Positions 26,180 through 34,988 of a stretch of 64,000 bases of DNA are shown one piece after another. The stretch comes from JANXAZ01 sp964504655 (lineage in GTDB: Bacteria; Pseudomonadota; Alphaproteobacteria; Geminicoccales; Geminicoccaceae), in the NCBI GenBank assembly GCA_964504655.1, contig CAZDFD010000007.1, forward strand, positions 26,574 to 90,573, in the 5' to 3' direction. Every line of letters starts with the position of its first letter. Position 1 is the first letter of the stretch. Made by a program: the position numbers and the translations under genes. The notes under the pieces were generated by a model. That model saw only the letters and a program-made list of their open reading frames with translations, had not been told where the DNA came from and made no database searches.

Positions 26180-27709
26180 ATGGCAGTCGACGGGCTCGAG
26201 CTGGTCAATCAGCGCCTGCACCGCGCGCGGACGCGCCGCGCCCTGTGGGAGCCGCTGTGGCGCGAGTGCTACAGCTATGCCCTGCCGCAGCGTGCCGGCG
26301 GCGTGGGTGCCGACCTCGCTCCCTCCATGCGACAGACGGACCGGCTGTTCGACGGAACCGCGACGGACGCGGTCGAACAGCTGGCTGCGAGCCTCATGGC
26401 CGAGCTCGTTCCGCCCTGGTCGGAGTGGTTCGGGCTGCGGCCGGGCGTCGATGTCCCGGAGCCCGAGCGTGGCGTCGTCGCAGAGCTCCTGGAGAGCGTG
26501 GCCCGCCGCCTGCAGGGCCACTTCGATCGCTCGAACTTCTCCGTCGAGATGCACCAGTGCTTTCTCGACCTCGTGACCTGCGGGACCGCCCATCTTCTCT
26601 TCGAGGAGGCGGAGGTCGGGAGCGTCTCGGCCTTTCGGTTCACTGCCGTGCCGGTCGGCGAGATGTTCCTCGACGGCGATCGCGGCGGCGACGTCACCTC
26701 GTTCTATCGGGTCACCACCCACACGCTGGCCAGCTTGGCCGAGCGGATGCCCGACCTTCCCTGGCCGACGGGGCTCGAGGAGCAGCGGTCGGTCGATGCG
26801 GGGCAGCCCGTCGAGGTGGTCGAGGCGGTCGAGCCGGACGGACGGCGAGGGCTTCGCTTCCTCCGCTTCCTGCCGCCGGGCACGCCCGGAGCTCCGAACG
26901 GTGCGATCCTGAGCGAGGGCGCGTTCGAGACCTCGCCCTTTCTCTGCTTCCGCTGGGTCAAGGGGGCGGGTGAGCTCTATGGGCGCTCGCCGGTCATGTC
27001 GGCGCTGCCCGACATCAAGACGGCCAACAAGGTCGTCGAGCTGATCCTCAAGAACGCATCGATTGCCGTGACCGGGATCTGGCTCGCCGACGACGACGGG
27101 GTGCTCAACCCGGCCAACATCCGCCTGCAGCCCGGCAGCATCATCCCCAAGGCGGTCGGCTCGGCCGGCCTCACCCCCCTGCAGGCACCCGGCCGCTTCG
27201 ACGTCTCGCAACTGGTCCTCGAGGATCTCCGAGGTCGGATCCGTCACACGCTCCTGGTCGACCGGCTCGGTCCCCGGGTCGGCCCGAAGATGACCGCGAC
27301 CGAGGTCCTCGAGCGGGCCGGCGAGACGTCGCGTCTGCTGGGTGCCATGTTCGGGCGGCTGCAAGCCGAGCTGCTCGTGCCGCTGCTGCGGCGCGCGCTC
27401 GGCATCCTTCGTCGCCGCGGCGAAATCCCGGCCCTGCCGATCGACGGGCGTGCGGTCGAGCTCGACTACCGCTCGCCACTCGCCCGCTCGCAGGCGCGGA
27501 TCGACGTGCAGAACACGCTTCTCTGGCTCGAGACGGTGGCTCGGCTGGGGGCGGATGCGCAGCAGGTGGTGGATGCCCGCGCCGCCGCCATCTGGCTGGC
27601 CCGCGCGCTGGGCGTGGCGGGCGAACTGGTCCGTGAGGACGCCCCCTCCGGAGCCCTTGCCGAGCCGCTGACGCGGGCGTGGGTGGAGGCCACCGGCCAT
27701 GCTTCCTGA
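26180..27709 (+). CDS. Phage portal (head-to-tail connector) protein
   Basis: A 509-residue protein similar to the T7 gp8-type head-tail connector. It begins GLELVNQRLHRARTRRALWEPLWREC and continues through LFDGTATDAVEQLAASLMAELVPPWSEWF, a hallmark segment. Later come GRSPVMSALPDIKTANKVVELIL and a helical C-terminal region with a MTATEVLERAGE motif. Length is typical (about 500-550). It forms the dodecameric DNA gate of the capsid. A GAGGA site precedes ATG 26180. Its end overlaps the Bbp19-like gene by 11 bases. Confidence 0.9.
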   Translation: MAVDGLELVNQRLHRARTRRALWEPLWRECYSYALPQRAGGVGADLAPSMRQTDRLFDGTATDAVEQLAASLMAELVPPWSEWFGLRPGVDVPEPERGVVAELLESVARRLQGHFDRSNFSVEMHQCFLDLVTCGTAHLLFEEAEVGSVSAFRFTAVPVGEMFLDGDRGGDVTSFYRVTTHTLASLAERMPDLPWPTGLEEQRSVDAGQPVEVVEAVEPDGRRGLRFLRFLPPGTPGAPNGAILSEGAFETSPFLCFRWVKGAGELYGRSPVMSALPDIKTANKVVELILKNASIAVTGIWLADDDGVLNPANIRLQPGSIIPKAVGSAGLTPLQAPGRFDVSQLVLEDLRGRIRHTLLVDRLGPRVGPKMTATEVLERAGETSRLLGAMFGRLQAELLVPLLRRALGILRRRGEIPALPIDGRAVELDYRSPLARSQARIDVQNTLLWLETVARLGADAQQVVDARAAAIWLARALGVAGELVREDAPSGALAEPLTRAWVEATGHAS

Positions 27710-27959
27710 GCCCGTGTCGGAGGGCTGGGACGGCCTTCGTGACGAGCAGCCGCCCGTCGATCGCGAGGACGAGCTCGCCCGCGCATTTGCCACCTGCTTT
27801 CGCGGAGCTTCCGGGCGGATCGTGCTCGAGCATCTGCGACGCGCGTTCCTGGATCGCCGCGTGCCGCCGACGGCGTCCGACACCGAGCTTCGGCACGTCG
27901 AAGGCCAGCGTTGGGTCGCCGCACACATCCTGGCGTTGATCGAGCGCGGTCGCGAGTGA
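27699..27959 (+). CDS. Bbp19-like small phage protein
   Basis: An 86-residue protein. The pattern LARAFATCFRGASGRIVLEHLRRAFL then a conserved late GQRWVAAHILALIERG matches the Bbp19 family of Bordetella phage BPP-1, found between portal and scaffold genes in related phages. The role is unknown; connector assembly is a reasonable guess. It overlaps the portal gene and is followed after 33 bases by the scaffold gene. Confidence 0.72.
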   Translation: MLPEPVSEGWDGLRDEQPPVDREDELARAFATCFRGASGRIVLEHLRRAFLDRRVPPTASDTELRHVEGQRWVAAHILALIERGRE

Positions 27960-27992
27960 TCGGGCCCGCCAGCACTTCGAGAGGATCATGCC

Positions 27993-28754
27993 GTGAGTCC
28001 CGAGACCGAGCAGCTTTCGAACGATGCGGAGACCGCTCCGCCGGTGGCCGCCACCCCGCCGCCGGCCCCGGAGCGCCCGCCCGAGGTCCCGGAGAAGTTC
28101 TGGGACCCCGAAGTCGGCGCGGTCCGTGTGGACGCTCTCGTGCGTTCCTACGTCGAGCTCGAGCGCCGGCTGGGGCGAAGCCTGCCGCAGCCCGAAGGCC
28201 CGGAGGATCTCGACGCGCGTGACCGGCTCCTCGGCGCACTCGGCCGGCCGGAGCAGCCCGACGGCTACGTCATCCGACCTGCGAGCGATCTGATCGAGCC
28301 CGATCCGGCGCTGAATGCCCGGTTGCACGCCGCGGGATTCACCCAGGACCAGGTCCAGCTGGTCTACGACTTGGCGGCCGAGCGCCTGCTCCCGATGGTC
28401 GAGCGGCTCTCGGAGGAGACGGCCCTCTCGCGCGAGGTCGAGCGCCTCGCGAGCCACTTCGGTGGCCAGGATCGTTGGCGCGACGTCGCCCGCGAGATCC
28501 GGACCTGGGGCGAGGCGCATCTCGAGCCCGAGGTCTTCGGCGCCCTCGCCTCCAGCTATCAGGGCGTGCTGGCCCTCCATCGCATGATGCTCGGCAGCGA
28601 GCCCGAGCTGCTCGGTCGTGCCGACCGGCCCGCTGGGCGGCTCGACGAGCAGGCCCTCGACCAGATGGTCCGCGACCCGCGCTACTGGCGCGACCGCGAC
28701 CCCGGTTTCATCGCGCGTGTCACCGAGGGCTTCAAGAGCCTGTACGGCGACTGA
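27993..28754 (+). CDS. Phage capsid assembly scaffold protein
   Basis: A 253-residue acidic protein starting at GTG 27993. The first 35 residues are rich in Pro, Ala and Glu. It continues PEKFWDPEVGAVRVDALVRSYVELERRLG, resembling scaffolds of T7-like and other podophages, where this WD motif precedes a helical region. The rest is strongly helical and charged (residues 120-250). Position between Bbp19 and the major capsid gene fits. Scaffolds guide procapsid assembly and leave before packaging. Confidence 0.75.
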   Translation: MSPETEQLSNDAETAPPVAATPPPAPERPPEVPEKFWDPEVGAVRVDALVRSYVELERRLGRSLPQPEGPEDLDARDRLLGALGRPEQPDGYVIRPASDLIEPDPALNARLHAAGFTQDQVQLVYDLAAERLLPMVERLSEETALSREVERLASHFGGQDRWRDVAREIRTWGEAHLEPEVFGALASSYQGVLALHRMMLGSEPELLGRADRPAGRLDEQALDQMVRDPRYWRDRDPGFIARVTEGFKSLYGD

Positions 28755-28868
28755 CGCGCTGGCCCGGGCGGAGAACCCGAGCGGCCCGCCCCGGCTCCTT
28801 CGCGCGCGGACGACGGCCCTGCGAGGACAACCGTCCGTCACGCGCCCCGTGCGACACCCTTTGAGAGG

Positions 28869-29693
28869 ATGCCGATGTCGACGAGCATCGATCAAGCCTT
28901 CGTCAAGCAGTTCGAGCGTGAGGTCCACGCCGCCTACCAGCGGCAGGGTTCCAAGCTGCGCCCGACCGTCCGCACCAAGACCAACGTGCGCGGCAGCTCG
29001 ACGGTGTTCCAGAAGGTCGGCAAGGGAACGGCCGGGACCAAGGCGCGTCACAGCATGGTCCCGGTGATGACCCTGGAGCACAACAACGTCGAGGCCGTCC
29101 TGGTCGACTACTACGCTGGCGACTGGGTGGACCGACTGGACGAGCTCAAGACCAACATCGACGAGCGTCAGGTCCTCGCCAATGCCGGTGCGTTCGCGCT
29201 GGGTCGGAAGACCGACCAGCTGATCCTCGGGGCGCTGGCCCAGTCCTCCCAGTCGGTCGGCTCGCCGAGCGAGGGGCTGACCAAGCAGAAGGTGCTGGCG
29301 GCCTTCGAGATGCTGGGCCACCACGAGGTCCCGGACGACGGCCAGCGCTATGCGGTCATCGGCTGGAAGCAGTGGTCCGAGCTCCTGGCGCTGCCGGAGT
29401 TCGCGAGTGCCCAGTTCGTCGGCGACGAGCAGCTGCCGTGGCGCGGCTCGCAGGCCAAGACCTGGCTCGGGACGCTCTGGATCGCCCACTCGGGCCTGAG
29501 CGCCGAGGGCGGGGTCAGGACCTGCTTCTGGTACCACAAGAGCGCCGTCGGCCACGCCGTCGGTCAGGAGGTCACCACCGACATCACCTGGCACGGCGAT
29601 CGTGCCGCCCATTTCGTCGCCAGTTCGATGTCGCAGGGCGCCGTCCTCATCGACTCGGACGGCGTCGTGAAGATGCCCTGCCTGGAGGCGTGA
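28869..29693 (+). CDS. Major capsid protein
   Basis: A 274-residue protein beginning STSIDQAFVKQFEREVHAAYQRQGSKL, with TVRTKTNVRGSSTVFQKVGKG and later VLVDYYAGDWVDRLDELKTNIDERQ. These features are typical of podovirus capsid proteins of the HK97 fold. ATG 28869 is used; ATG 28875 is equally possible. There are 114 bases between it and the scaffold gene with no clear promoter. Confidence 0.85.
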   Translation: MPMSTSIDQAFVKQFEREVHAAYQRQGSKLRPTVRTKTNVRGSSTVFQKVGKGTAGTKARHSMVPVMTLEHNNVEAVLVDYYAGDWVDRLDELKTNIDERQVLANAGAFALGRKTDQLILGALAQSSQSVGSPSEGLTKQKVLAAFEMLGHHEVPDDGQRYAVIGWKQWSELLALPEFASAQFVGDEQLPWRGSQAKTWLGTLWIAHSGLSAEGGVRTCFWYHKSAVGHAVGQEVTTDITWHGDRAAHFVASSMSQGAVLIDSDGVVKMPCLEA

Positions 29694-29695
29694 GC

Positions 29696-29965
29696 ATGGC
29701 TTTCGACCCGAAGAACCTGAGCGCGCTCGCCTACGCCAACGGCTTCACGCTCTGGCACTACCGCACGAGCGACCCGATCGCGGACATCGCCGTCACCGGA
29801 TACTTCAACGGTGCCGCCTCGATGCTGCGGGTCGGGGATTTCGTGATGGCCAATGCCGGCGTGGGCGTGGTCCCCACCCACGGCCTCCTGGTCGTGCGGG
29901 GCAACAGCGGCGGTGCCGTCGACCTGTCCGACGTCACACCGATCGGGACGACCAACGCCGCCTGA
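29696..29965 (+). CDS. 89-residue phage protein after the capsid gene
   Basis: ATG 29696 lies 2 bases after the capsid stop. The product (begins AFDPKNLSALAYANGFTLWHY) has a beta-rich middle, DIAVTGYFNGAASMLRVGDFVM, and ends in VDLSDVTPIGTTNAA. Small beta proteins in this position often decorate capsids; that is an inference. No firm family is recognised. The Gly and Val content is high and no membrane segment is seen. Confidence 0.68.
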   Translation: MAFDPKNLSALAYANGFTLWHYRTSDPIADIAVTGYFNGAASMLRVGDFVMANAGVGVVPTHGLLVVRGNSGGAVDLSDVTPIGTTNAA

Positions 29966-29989
29966 GGCGTCGCGCCCGCGACCTCGGAT

Positions 29990-30031
29990 GGGGGCGGGCC
30001 CGGCAGCCACGCTGCCCTCGGGCCCGCCCCC
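29990..30031 (+). terminator. Strong GC hairpin after the capsid genes
   Basis: Arms GGGGGCGGGCCC and GGGCCCGCCCCC enclose an inner stem GGCAG/CTGCC with a small bulge. No U-run follows, so it may attenuate transcription or protect RNA rather than fully terminate it. It separates the capsid genes from the downstream virion genes. Confidence 0.45.
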
Positions 30032-30052
30032 CTGACCCTGGAGCCTGCAGCC

Positions 30053-30418
30053 GTGGAACCTCTCGCTGGACGCACGCGCGTCTGGGCGTTCGGCCTCGCG
30101 CTCGCGCTCGTGACGGCGCCGGCCGAGGCGCAGACGGGGCGCTGCCCGAACGCCCCGCTCGAGGCGCTCGCCGAACAGCTGCCCGAAGCTCGCCGCTTCG
30201 CCGTGGCCGGACCGCTGCTCGGGCCGCTCGTGGCGCTTTGGCCGGTCGCCCCGCAGGTCGCCGAGCGACTCCACCCGGACGCGGCGACGCTCTTCGCCGT
30301 GAACGGACGACCCGTCCTCGTCGCGCTCACCCGCGATGGATGCGTGGTCGGTGCGTTCCAGGCCGAATGGGCGGCCGTGCTGCGCAGCCTGCGCGAGGAA
30401 CTGGGCCCGGCCATCTGA
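30053..30418 (+). CDS. Secreted 121-residue protein inside the virion operon
   Basis: GTG 30053 opens a frame with an apparent Sec signal peptide (hydrophobic residues 10-24, ending AEAQ). The mature part has two Cys (RCPNAPLEALAEQLPEARR and RDGCVVGAF) and is otherwise helical and Leu/Ala-rich. No known family is recognised, and it does not look like an endolysin, holin or spanin. A secreted product within a structural operon suggests a moron (surface change or superinfection exclusion) or an internal protein; both are inferences. Confidence 0.6.
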   Translation: MEPLAGRTRVWAFGLALALVTAPAEAQTGRCPNAPLEALAEQLPEARRFAVAGPLLGPLVALWPVAPQVAERLHPDAATLFAVNGRPVLVALTRDGCVVGAFQAEWAAVLRSLREELGPAI

Positions 30419-30446
30419 GCCGCCCCGGGAGCAACTGGAGCCAGCC

Positions 30447-31019
30447 ATGCCCCACTCGGATCTGAGCCTGTGCGCAGCTGCGCTCGCCAAGCTCGGCGCA
30501 CGCCCGATCGTCGCCTTCGACGAGCCCACGGCCGAGGCCGAGACGGCCGCCCGTCTCTACCCGGTCGTGCGCGATGCGACCCTGCTCGCCCATCCCTGGT
30601 CGTTCACGCTCGCGCAGGCCGAGCTCGTGCGCGATCCCGTGCCGCCGGCCGGGGACTTCGCGGCCGCCTTCCGTCTGCCGTCCGACATCCTCCGCACGGT
30701 CTCGGCCGGTCAGGGGGGCGCCGGCCGCGGTCTCGTCTACCGGGTCTTCGGGGATCGCCTGCACACCGACGCGGACCGCGTTCTGCTGACCTACCAGCGG
30801 CGGCCGCCCGAGGCGGACTTCCCGGCCTACTTCGTGCCCGCCCTGGTGGCCCGCCTCGCAGCCGAGCTCTGCCTCCCGGTCACCGAGAACGCGGCCCGCG
30901 CCGACGTCCTCGCGCGGCTCGCGAGCAGCGAGCTCAGGCTCGCCAAGCTGATCGACAGCCAGCAGGCCACTCCCCAGCGGGTCGAGGACTTCACCCTCGT
31001 CGAGGTGCGTCTCGCATGA
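30447..31019 (+). CDS. Tail tubular protein A-like (T7 gp11 type)
   Basis: A 190-residue protein. It begins DLSLCAAALAKLGARPIVAFDEPTAEAETAARLYP, the classical start of gp11/TTPA-like adaptor proteins. Then it has ATLLAHPWSFTLAQAEL and FAAAFRLPSDILRTV. CTGGAG precedes ATG 30447. Its stop overlaps the next start (ATGA). The protein joins the portal to the tail tube. Confidence 0.85.
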   Translation: MPHSDLSLCAAALAKLGARPIVAFDEPTAEAETAARLYPVVRDATLLAHPWSFTLAQAELVRDPVPPAGDFAAAFRLPSDILRTVSAGQGGAGRGLVYRVFGDRLHTDADRVLLTYQRRPPEADFPAYFVPALVARLAAELCLPVTENAARADVLARLASSELRLAKLIDSQQATPQRVEDFTLVEVRLA

Positions 31020-32971
31020 CCCGCCAGCTGCTCGTGAAGACCGCGTTCACCGCGGGCGAGCTCGACCCGCTGATGCTCGGCCGGATCGACCTCCGCGCCC
31101 AGGAGGACGGCGCCCGCAGGCTCCGCAACGTGATCGTTCAGGCCGGAGGAGGGGTCGCGCGTCGTCCGGGCACGCGCATCCTCGCAGAGGTTCCGGACGC
31201 GCTCCGGCTGGTCTCCTTCGACGACAGCGACGCCGCCTTCCTCGTCGTCCTCGCACCGTTCCGCGTCGTGGTGCTGCACCAAGGCACGCCCGTGGCCGAT
31301 CTGCCGGCGCCGTGGAGCGGCGCCCAGCTGGCCGAGATCGACTGGGCCCGATACCGCGATCGGCTCTACGTCGTGCATCCGGACGTTCGTGGCGTCGAGA
31401 TCATCCGGCGCCGTAACGGGCCCGGCCAGCCCGACACGTGGGAGCTGCGTCACTGGCAGTTCGACTCGGTCGAGCCCGAGCCCGGCGTGACCCGTTTCCT
31501 CGGGCCGTTCGCCAAGATCGCGCCGCCCGACACGGCGCTCCGGGTCCGGCGCGACGGCGCCGGTGCGCCACCGGGTGCCGCCCCGGGTGATTTCGTCATC
31601 GTCGACGCCCGGCACACCGAGGGGGCCTCCGCCGACCGGGTGTTCGAGCCCGCTCACTATGGCGTCTGGCTGCGGGTCGACGGCCGCCTCGTGCGCATCG
31701 TCAACTATCTGGCCCCGAACCAGGTCCTCGCGAAGTCCTACGACAGCTTCCCGGACAGCAACTGGACACTGAGATGGGAGGAAGAGGCGTTCAGCCCGGC
31801 GCGCGGATGGCCGCGTGCCGTCACCTTCCACCAGGACCGGCTGGTGATCGGCGGGTCGCGGGATCTGGCGGACTGGGTCTGGATGTCGCGGACCGGTCGG
31901 CCGATGAGCTTCGACCCGGGGACCGGGCTCGACGACGAGGCGATCGCCTTTCGCCTCGCCGACGACGGCAGTCACGTGATCACGAGTCTCGTGCCCGGCC
32001 GGAACCTGCAGATCTTCACGTCCACCGGCGAGTGGATCGTCAAGGGCTTCCCGGTCACGCCGACCGGCACGCAGGTCGAGCGTCAGACGCGGATCGGATC
32101 GCGGCCTTCGCCGCGCGTGCGACCCCTCGACGTCGACGGCGCCACCCTGTTCATCGGCGCCAACGGCAGGCAACTGCGGGAGTTCCTCTACACCGAGGTC
32201 GAGCAGGCCTACCAGGCGGCCGACATCGCGACCCTGTCGCGTCATCTGCTCGAGGATCCGATCGACGCGGCCTTCGATGGCGAGCGGCGGCTGGTCTGGA
32301 TCGTGCGCCGTGACGGGAAGGTCGCCACGGTCACGATCGACCGCAACGCCAACGTCGCGGCCTGGAGCCTGCAGGAGCTGGCGGGCGGCGTGGTCGCCAT
32401 CGCGATCTCGCGCGGCCTCCCGCACCTCCTCGTGCGCTGGGGGGGACGCACGCTGGTCGAGGTCGTCGACGAGGGGGTCTGGCTCGACCATGCCCAGATC
32501 GCCGCGGCCGACCCGCCGGTCGCGAGCTTCAGCGGCTTCGCACGGCACGCCGGCGAGACGGTCTGTGTCGTCGCCGACGGAACCGAGGTCTACCGCGGGC
32601 CGCTCGCCTCCGAGACGGTCGCCCTGGCCGCACCCGCCTCGCGCCTGGTGGTCGGGGTTCCCTATGCGCACGAGATCGAGCCGGCGCCGACCGCGGCGGC
32701 CGGACGCGGCATCGCGCTCGACGCCGTCCATCGTCCGGTGCGGATGACCTTCCGGCTCGCCGAGGCCCGCGGGATCGTGGTCGACACCGGCGACGGCGAG
32801 CACCGGGTGCGGCTCGCGGCCGCGAACGACCCTCCCTTCTCCGGCGACCATGCGCTCCGCGCCATCGGCTGGCGTCGCGGACAGCACGCCTTCCTTTGGC
32901 GCATCCGGGACGATGCGGCCACGTCCTTCATTCTCCTGGCCGCGCAGACCGAGCTGAAGGTGAACGACTGA
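31016..32971 (+). CDS. Tail tubular protein B-like (T7 gp12 type nozzle)
   Basis: A 651-residue protein. N-terminus LLVKTAFTAGELDPLMLGRIDLRAQEDGARRLRNVIVQ and RRPGTRILAEV are diagnostic of podophage TTPB. The middle has WEEEAFSPARGWPRAVTFHQDRLVIGGS, a known family segment, and LQIFTSTGEWIVKG. It is all-beta, forming the tail nozzle. The start overlaps the TTPA stop and its own stop overlaps the next gene by one base, so the three are coupled. Confidence 0.88.
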   Translation: MTRQLLVKTAFTAGELDPLMLGRIDLRAQEDGARRLRNVIVQAGGGVARRPGTRILAEVPDALRLVSFDDSDAAFLVVLAPFRVVVLHQGTPVADLPAPWSGAQLAEIDWARYRDRLYVVHPDVRGVEIIRRRNGPGQPDTWELRHWQFDSVEPEPGVTRFLGPFAKIAPPDTALRVRRDGAGAPPGAAPGDFVIVDARHTEGASADRVFEPAHYGVWLRVDGRLVRIVNYLAPNQVLAKSYDSFPDSNWTLRWEEEAFSPARGWPRAVTFHQDRLVIGGSRDLADWVWMSRTGRPMSFDPGTGLDDEAIAFRLADDGSHVITSLVPGRNLQIFTSTGEWIVKGFPVTPTGTQVERQTRIGSRPSPRVRPLDVDGATLFIGANGRQLREFLYTEVEQAYQAADIATLSRHLLEDPIDAAFDGERRLVWIVRRDGKVATVTIDRNANVAAWSLQELAGGVVAIAISRGLPHLLVRWGGRTLVEVVDEGVWLDHAQIAAADPPVASFSGFARHAGETVCVVADGTEVYRGPLASETVALAAPASRLVVGVPYAHEIEPAPTAAAGRGIALDAVHRPVRMTFRLAEARGIVVDTGDGEHRVRLAAANDPPFSGDHALRAIGWRRGQHAFLWRIRDDAATSFILLAAQTELKVND

Positions 32972-33408
32972 TGGGTGCTCTGAGCAGCCTCGCCACGCTG
33001 GGGCTCGACCTCGCGCTCGCCCAGAAGGCGCGCGAGGATCAGCAGGATCAGCTCAAGGACCAGCGCCGCCAGGAGATCCGCCGGATCCGGGCGGCCGACG
33101 CCGAGGAGCAGCGGCGCCAGCAGGCCGCCCTCGCCCGACGGCTGGCCCAGGAGCGGGCGCGTGCCGGCGCCATGGGCGTGGCCGGCACGGGCGGGTCGAT
33201 CGACGCCGTGCTGCGCGGGCTCGAGGAGGAGAGCCGGGCGCTCCAGGAGGCCCGCAGTCGCGAGACGGCGGCGCGCATCGACGGCGCCCGCGCCCGCTAC
33301 GAAGCCCGCAGCCGGCGCAACCTCCTCGACGCGACCGCGCGGCTCGCCGGCTCCGGGACCCGTCTCCTGGGCGGCCTCGGCTCCTCGCGGCGCAGCCTCC
33401 TGGACTGA
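32971..33408 (+). CDS. Internal virion protein-like, coiled coil (T7 gp14 type)
   Basis: A 145-residue protein dominated by a long amphipathic helix, residues 18-70 (many Gln, Arg, Glu). Then comes a Gly-rich segment near AMGVAGTGGSIDAVL, a second helix and a Ser/Arg tail. A short N-terminal stretch is rich in Leu and Ala. Position between TTPB and TerL, small size and Gln/Ala-rich helix resemble gp14-like internal virion or ejection proteins. Large gp15/gp16-like ejection proteins are absent here. Confidence 0.62.
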   Translation: MGALSSLATLGLDLALAQKAREDQQDQLKDQRRQEIRRIRAADAEEQRRQQAALARRLAQERARAGAMGVAGTGGSIDAVLRGLEEESRALQEARSRETAARIDGARARYEARSRRNLLDATARLAGSGTRLLGGLGSSRRSLLD

Positions 33409-33409
33409 C

Positions 33410-34960
33410 ATGGGCTCGCATCGGACCGACCGTACGTCGCCACCGGCGGACCGACCCGACGGCTCGTCGGGGAGCCTGCCGGCCATCACCTTCACGCGGT
33501 TCGTATGGCTCTGGAACCGGAGCCAGGGTCGCCGCACGCCGAGGCTGCATCTCGAGATCTGCCAATGGCTCGACGAATGCTGGCGCGCCAACGACCGGCG
33601 GCTGCTCCTGCTCGTGTTCCGCGATTCCGGCAAATCGACCCTGGCGGCCCTGTACTGCGCTTGGCTCCTGCAGGGCGACCCCGAGCTGCGGATCCTGGTC
33701 CTGTCGGCCGAGCATGCGCTCGCCACCAAGATGACGCGCAACGTGCGCGGGATCCTGGCCCGCCACGAGCTGACCCGTGGCCTGCTCGACCCGCGGCCCG
33801 AATGCTGGGCGGCGGACCAGCTCTCGGTTCGCCGGAAACGCGTGTCGCGGGATCCGTCCCTGCTGGCCCGCGGGATCGGGGGCAACTTCACCGGCTGCCG
33901 CGCCGACGTGATCGTCTGCGACGACGTCGAGGTGCCGAACACGGCCGATACCCAGGAGAAGCGCTTGCTGCTCCGCGAGCGACTGCGCGAGCTGAGCTTC
34001 GTGCTGGTCCCCGGCGGCCTGCAGCTGTTCATCGGCACGCCGCACGGTCACGAATCGATCTATGCCGAGACGGCGCGCCGCGATCTGACCGAGCCCGAAC
34101 CCTTCCTGGCGCGCTTCACGCGGCTGACGGTACCGCTCGTGCGCACCAATGGAGACCAACGCTGGAGCGAGCGGTTCCCCGACCCGGTGATCGACCGGCT
34201 CATGGAGGGGGGAGGTCCGGCCAAGTTCCGCAGCCAGCTCCAGCTTCTCCCCACCCGACCGGAGGACGTCCGTCTCGATCCGGACCAGCTGGTCCCCTAC
34301 GACTCCCCGGCCACCCTGGTGAGCGTGCAGGGCCGTGACGTGCTGCGCATCGCCGGTCATCGGATGGTCTCGGCGGCCGCGGCGTGGGATCCGGCCTATG
34401 GCCGACCGGACCGTGGCGATGCGAGCGTGGTGGCCGCGGTGTTCATCGACGGCGACGGGCACTACTGGCTGCATGCGATCGAGTATCTCGTGCAGGACCC
34501 GCGTTCGGCGGGTGAGACCGACGAGGCGACCTTCCTCTGTCGAGCCGTGGCGACCTTCCTCGCCCGCCATCACCTCCCCTCGATCGCGGTCGAGACCAAC
34601 GGCATCGGCGGCTTCCTCCCGGCGCTGCTGCGCCAGGAGCTGCGCCGGGCGGGGGTCGGCGCGCTCGTGATCCAGCGCGCCAGCACGACGCCCAAGGACC
34701 GGCGGATCCTGGAAGCCTTCGATCCGCTCCTGGCGGCGCGCCGGCTGCACGTGCATCGAAGCGTGCTGGCCTCGCCCTTCCTCGACGAAATGCGCAGCTG
34801 GCGGCCGGGGCGGCGTTGTCGCGACGACGGTCTCGATGCGGTGGCGAGCTGCCTGCTCGCCGAGCCGGTGCGCCTGCCGCTCGTGGGCGGGCGGTTGGGC
34901 GGGCCCAGCTGGCGACACGGGCCGGCGAGCTTCGAGGCGCCGAGCGACTTCACCCCCTGA
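33410..34960 (+). CDS. Phage terminase large subunit
   Basis: A 516-residue packaging motor. The Walker A-like motif is VFRDSGKST near residue 70, Walker B is DVIVCDDVEV near 165, and the coupling motif follows at GTPHGHES. The C-terminal RNase-H nuclease has AAWDPAYG near residue 325, SIAVETNGIGG near 390 and DDGLDAVASC near 470. All three nuclease acids appear present, so the enzyme looks intact. No small terminase is seen next to it. ATG 33410 follows the previous stop by one base. Confidence 0.88.
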   Translation: MGSHRTDRTSPPADRPDGSSGSLPAITFTRFVWLWNRSQGRRTPRLHLEICQWLDECWRANDRRLLLLVFRDSGKSTLAALYCAWLLQGDPELRILVLSAEHALATKMTRNVRGILARHELTRGLLDPRPECWAADQLSVRRKRVSRDPSLLARGIGGNFTGCRADVIVCDDVEVPNTADTQEKRLLLRERLRELSFVLVPGGLQLFIGTPHGHESIYAETARRDLTEPEPFLARFTRLTVPLVRTNGDQRWSERFPDPVIDRLMEGGGPAKFRSQLQLLPTRPEDVRLDPDQLVPYDSPATLVSVQGRDVLRIAGHRMVSAAAAWDPAYGRPDRGDASVVAAVFIDGDGHYWLHAIEYLVQDPRSAGETDEATFLCRAVATFLARHHLPSIAVETNGIGGFLPALLRQELRRAGVGALVIQRASTTPKDRRILEAFDPLLAARRLHVHRSVLASPFLDEMRSWRPGRRCRDDGLDAVASCLLAEPVRLPLVGGRLGGPSWRHGPASFEAPSDFTP

Positions 34961-34962
34961 GC

Positions 34963-34988
34963 CGGGGGGGCCTCCCCCGCTTGCTTTT
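34963..34988 (+). terminator. Rho-independent terminator after the terminase gene
   Basis: Stem CGGGGG/CCCCCG with loop GGCCT (34963-34979) is followed by CTTGCTTTT. It begins 3 bases after the terminase stop and separates the phage module from the nucleoside operon, which has its own ribosome site shortly after. Confidence 0.65.

Larger units (their letters stand above)
21756..34988. mobile_element. Podovirus-like structural gene module without integrase, replication or lysis genes
   Basis: About 13.2 kb holding a left-facing arm (tail spike plus three small genes), an S24-type repressor, and a right-facing arm of virion genes ending with the terminase large subunit and a terminator. The order and families resemble T7-like or Bordetella-phage-like podoviruses. 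I find no integrase, transposase, polymerase, helicase, small terminase, holin or endolysin, and no obvious flanking direct repeats. GC content looks like that of the host. It may be a decayed prophage, a satellite or a domesticated particle locus; edges are set by the outermost plausible phage gene and the terminator. Confidence 0.75.
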
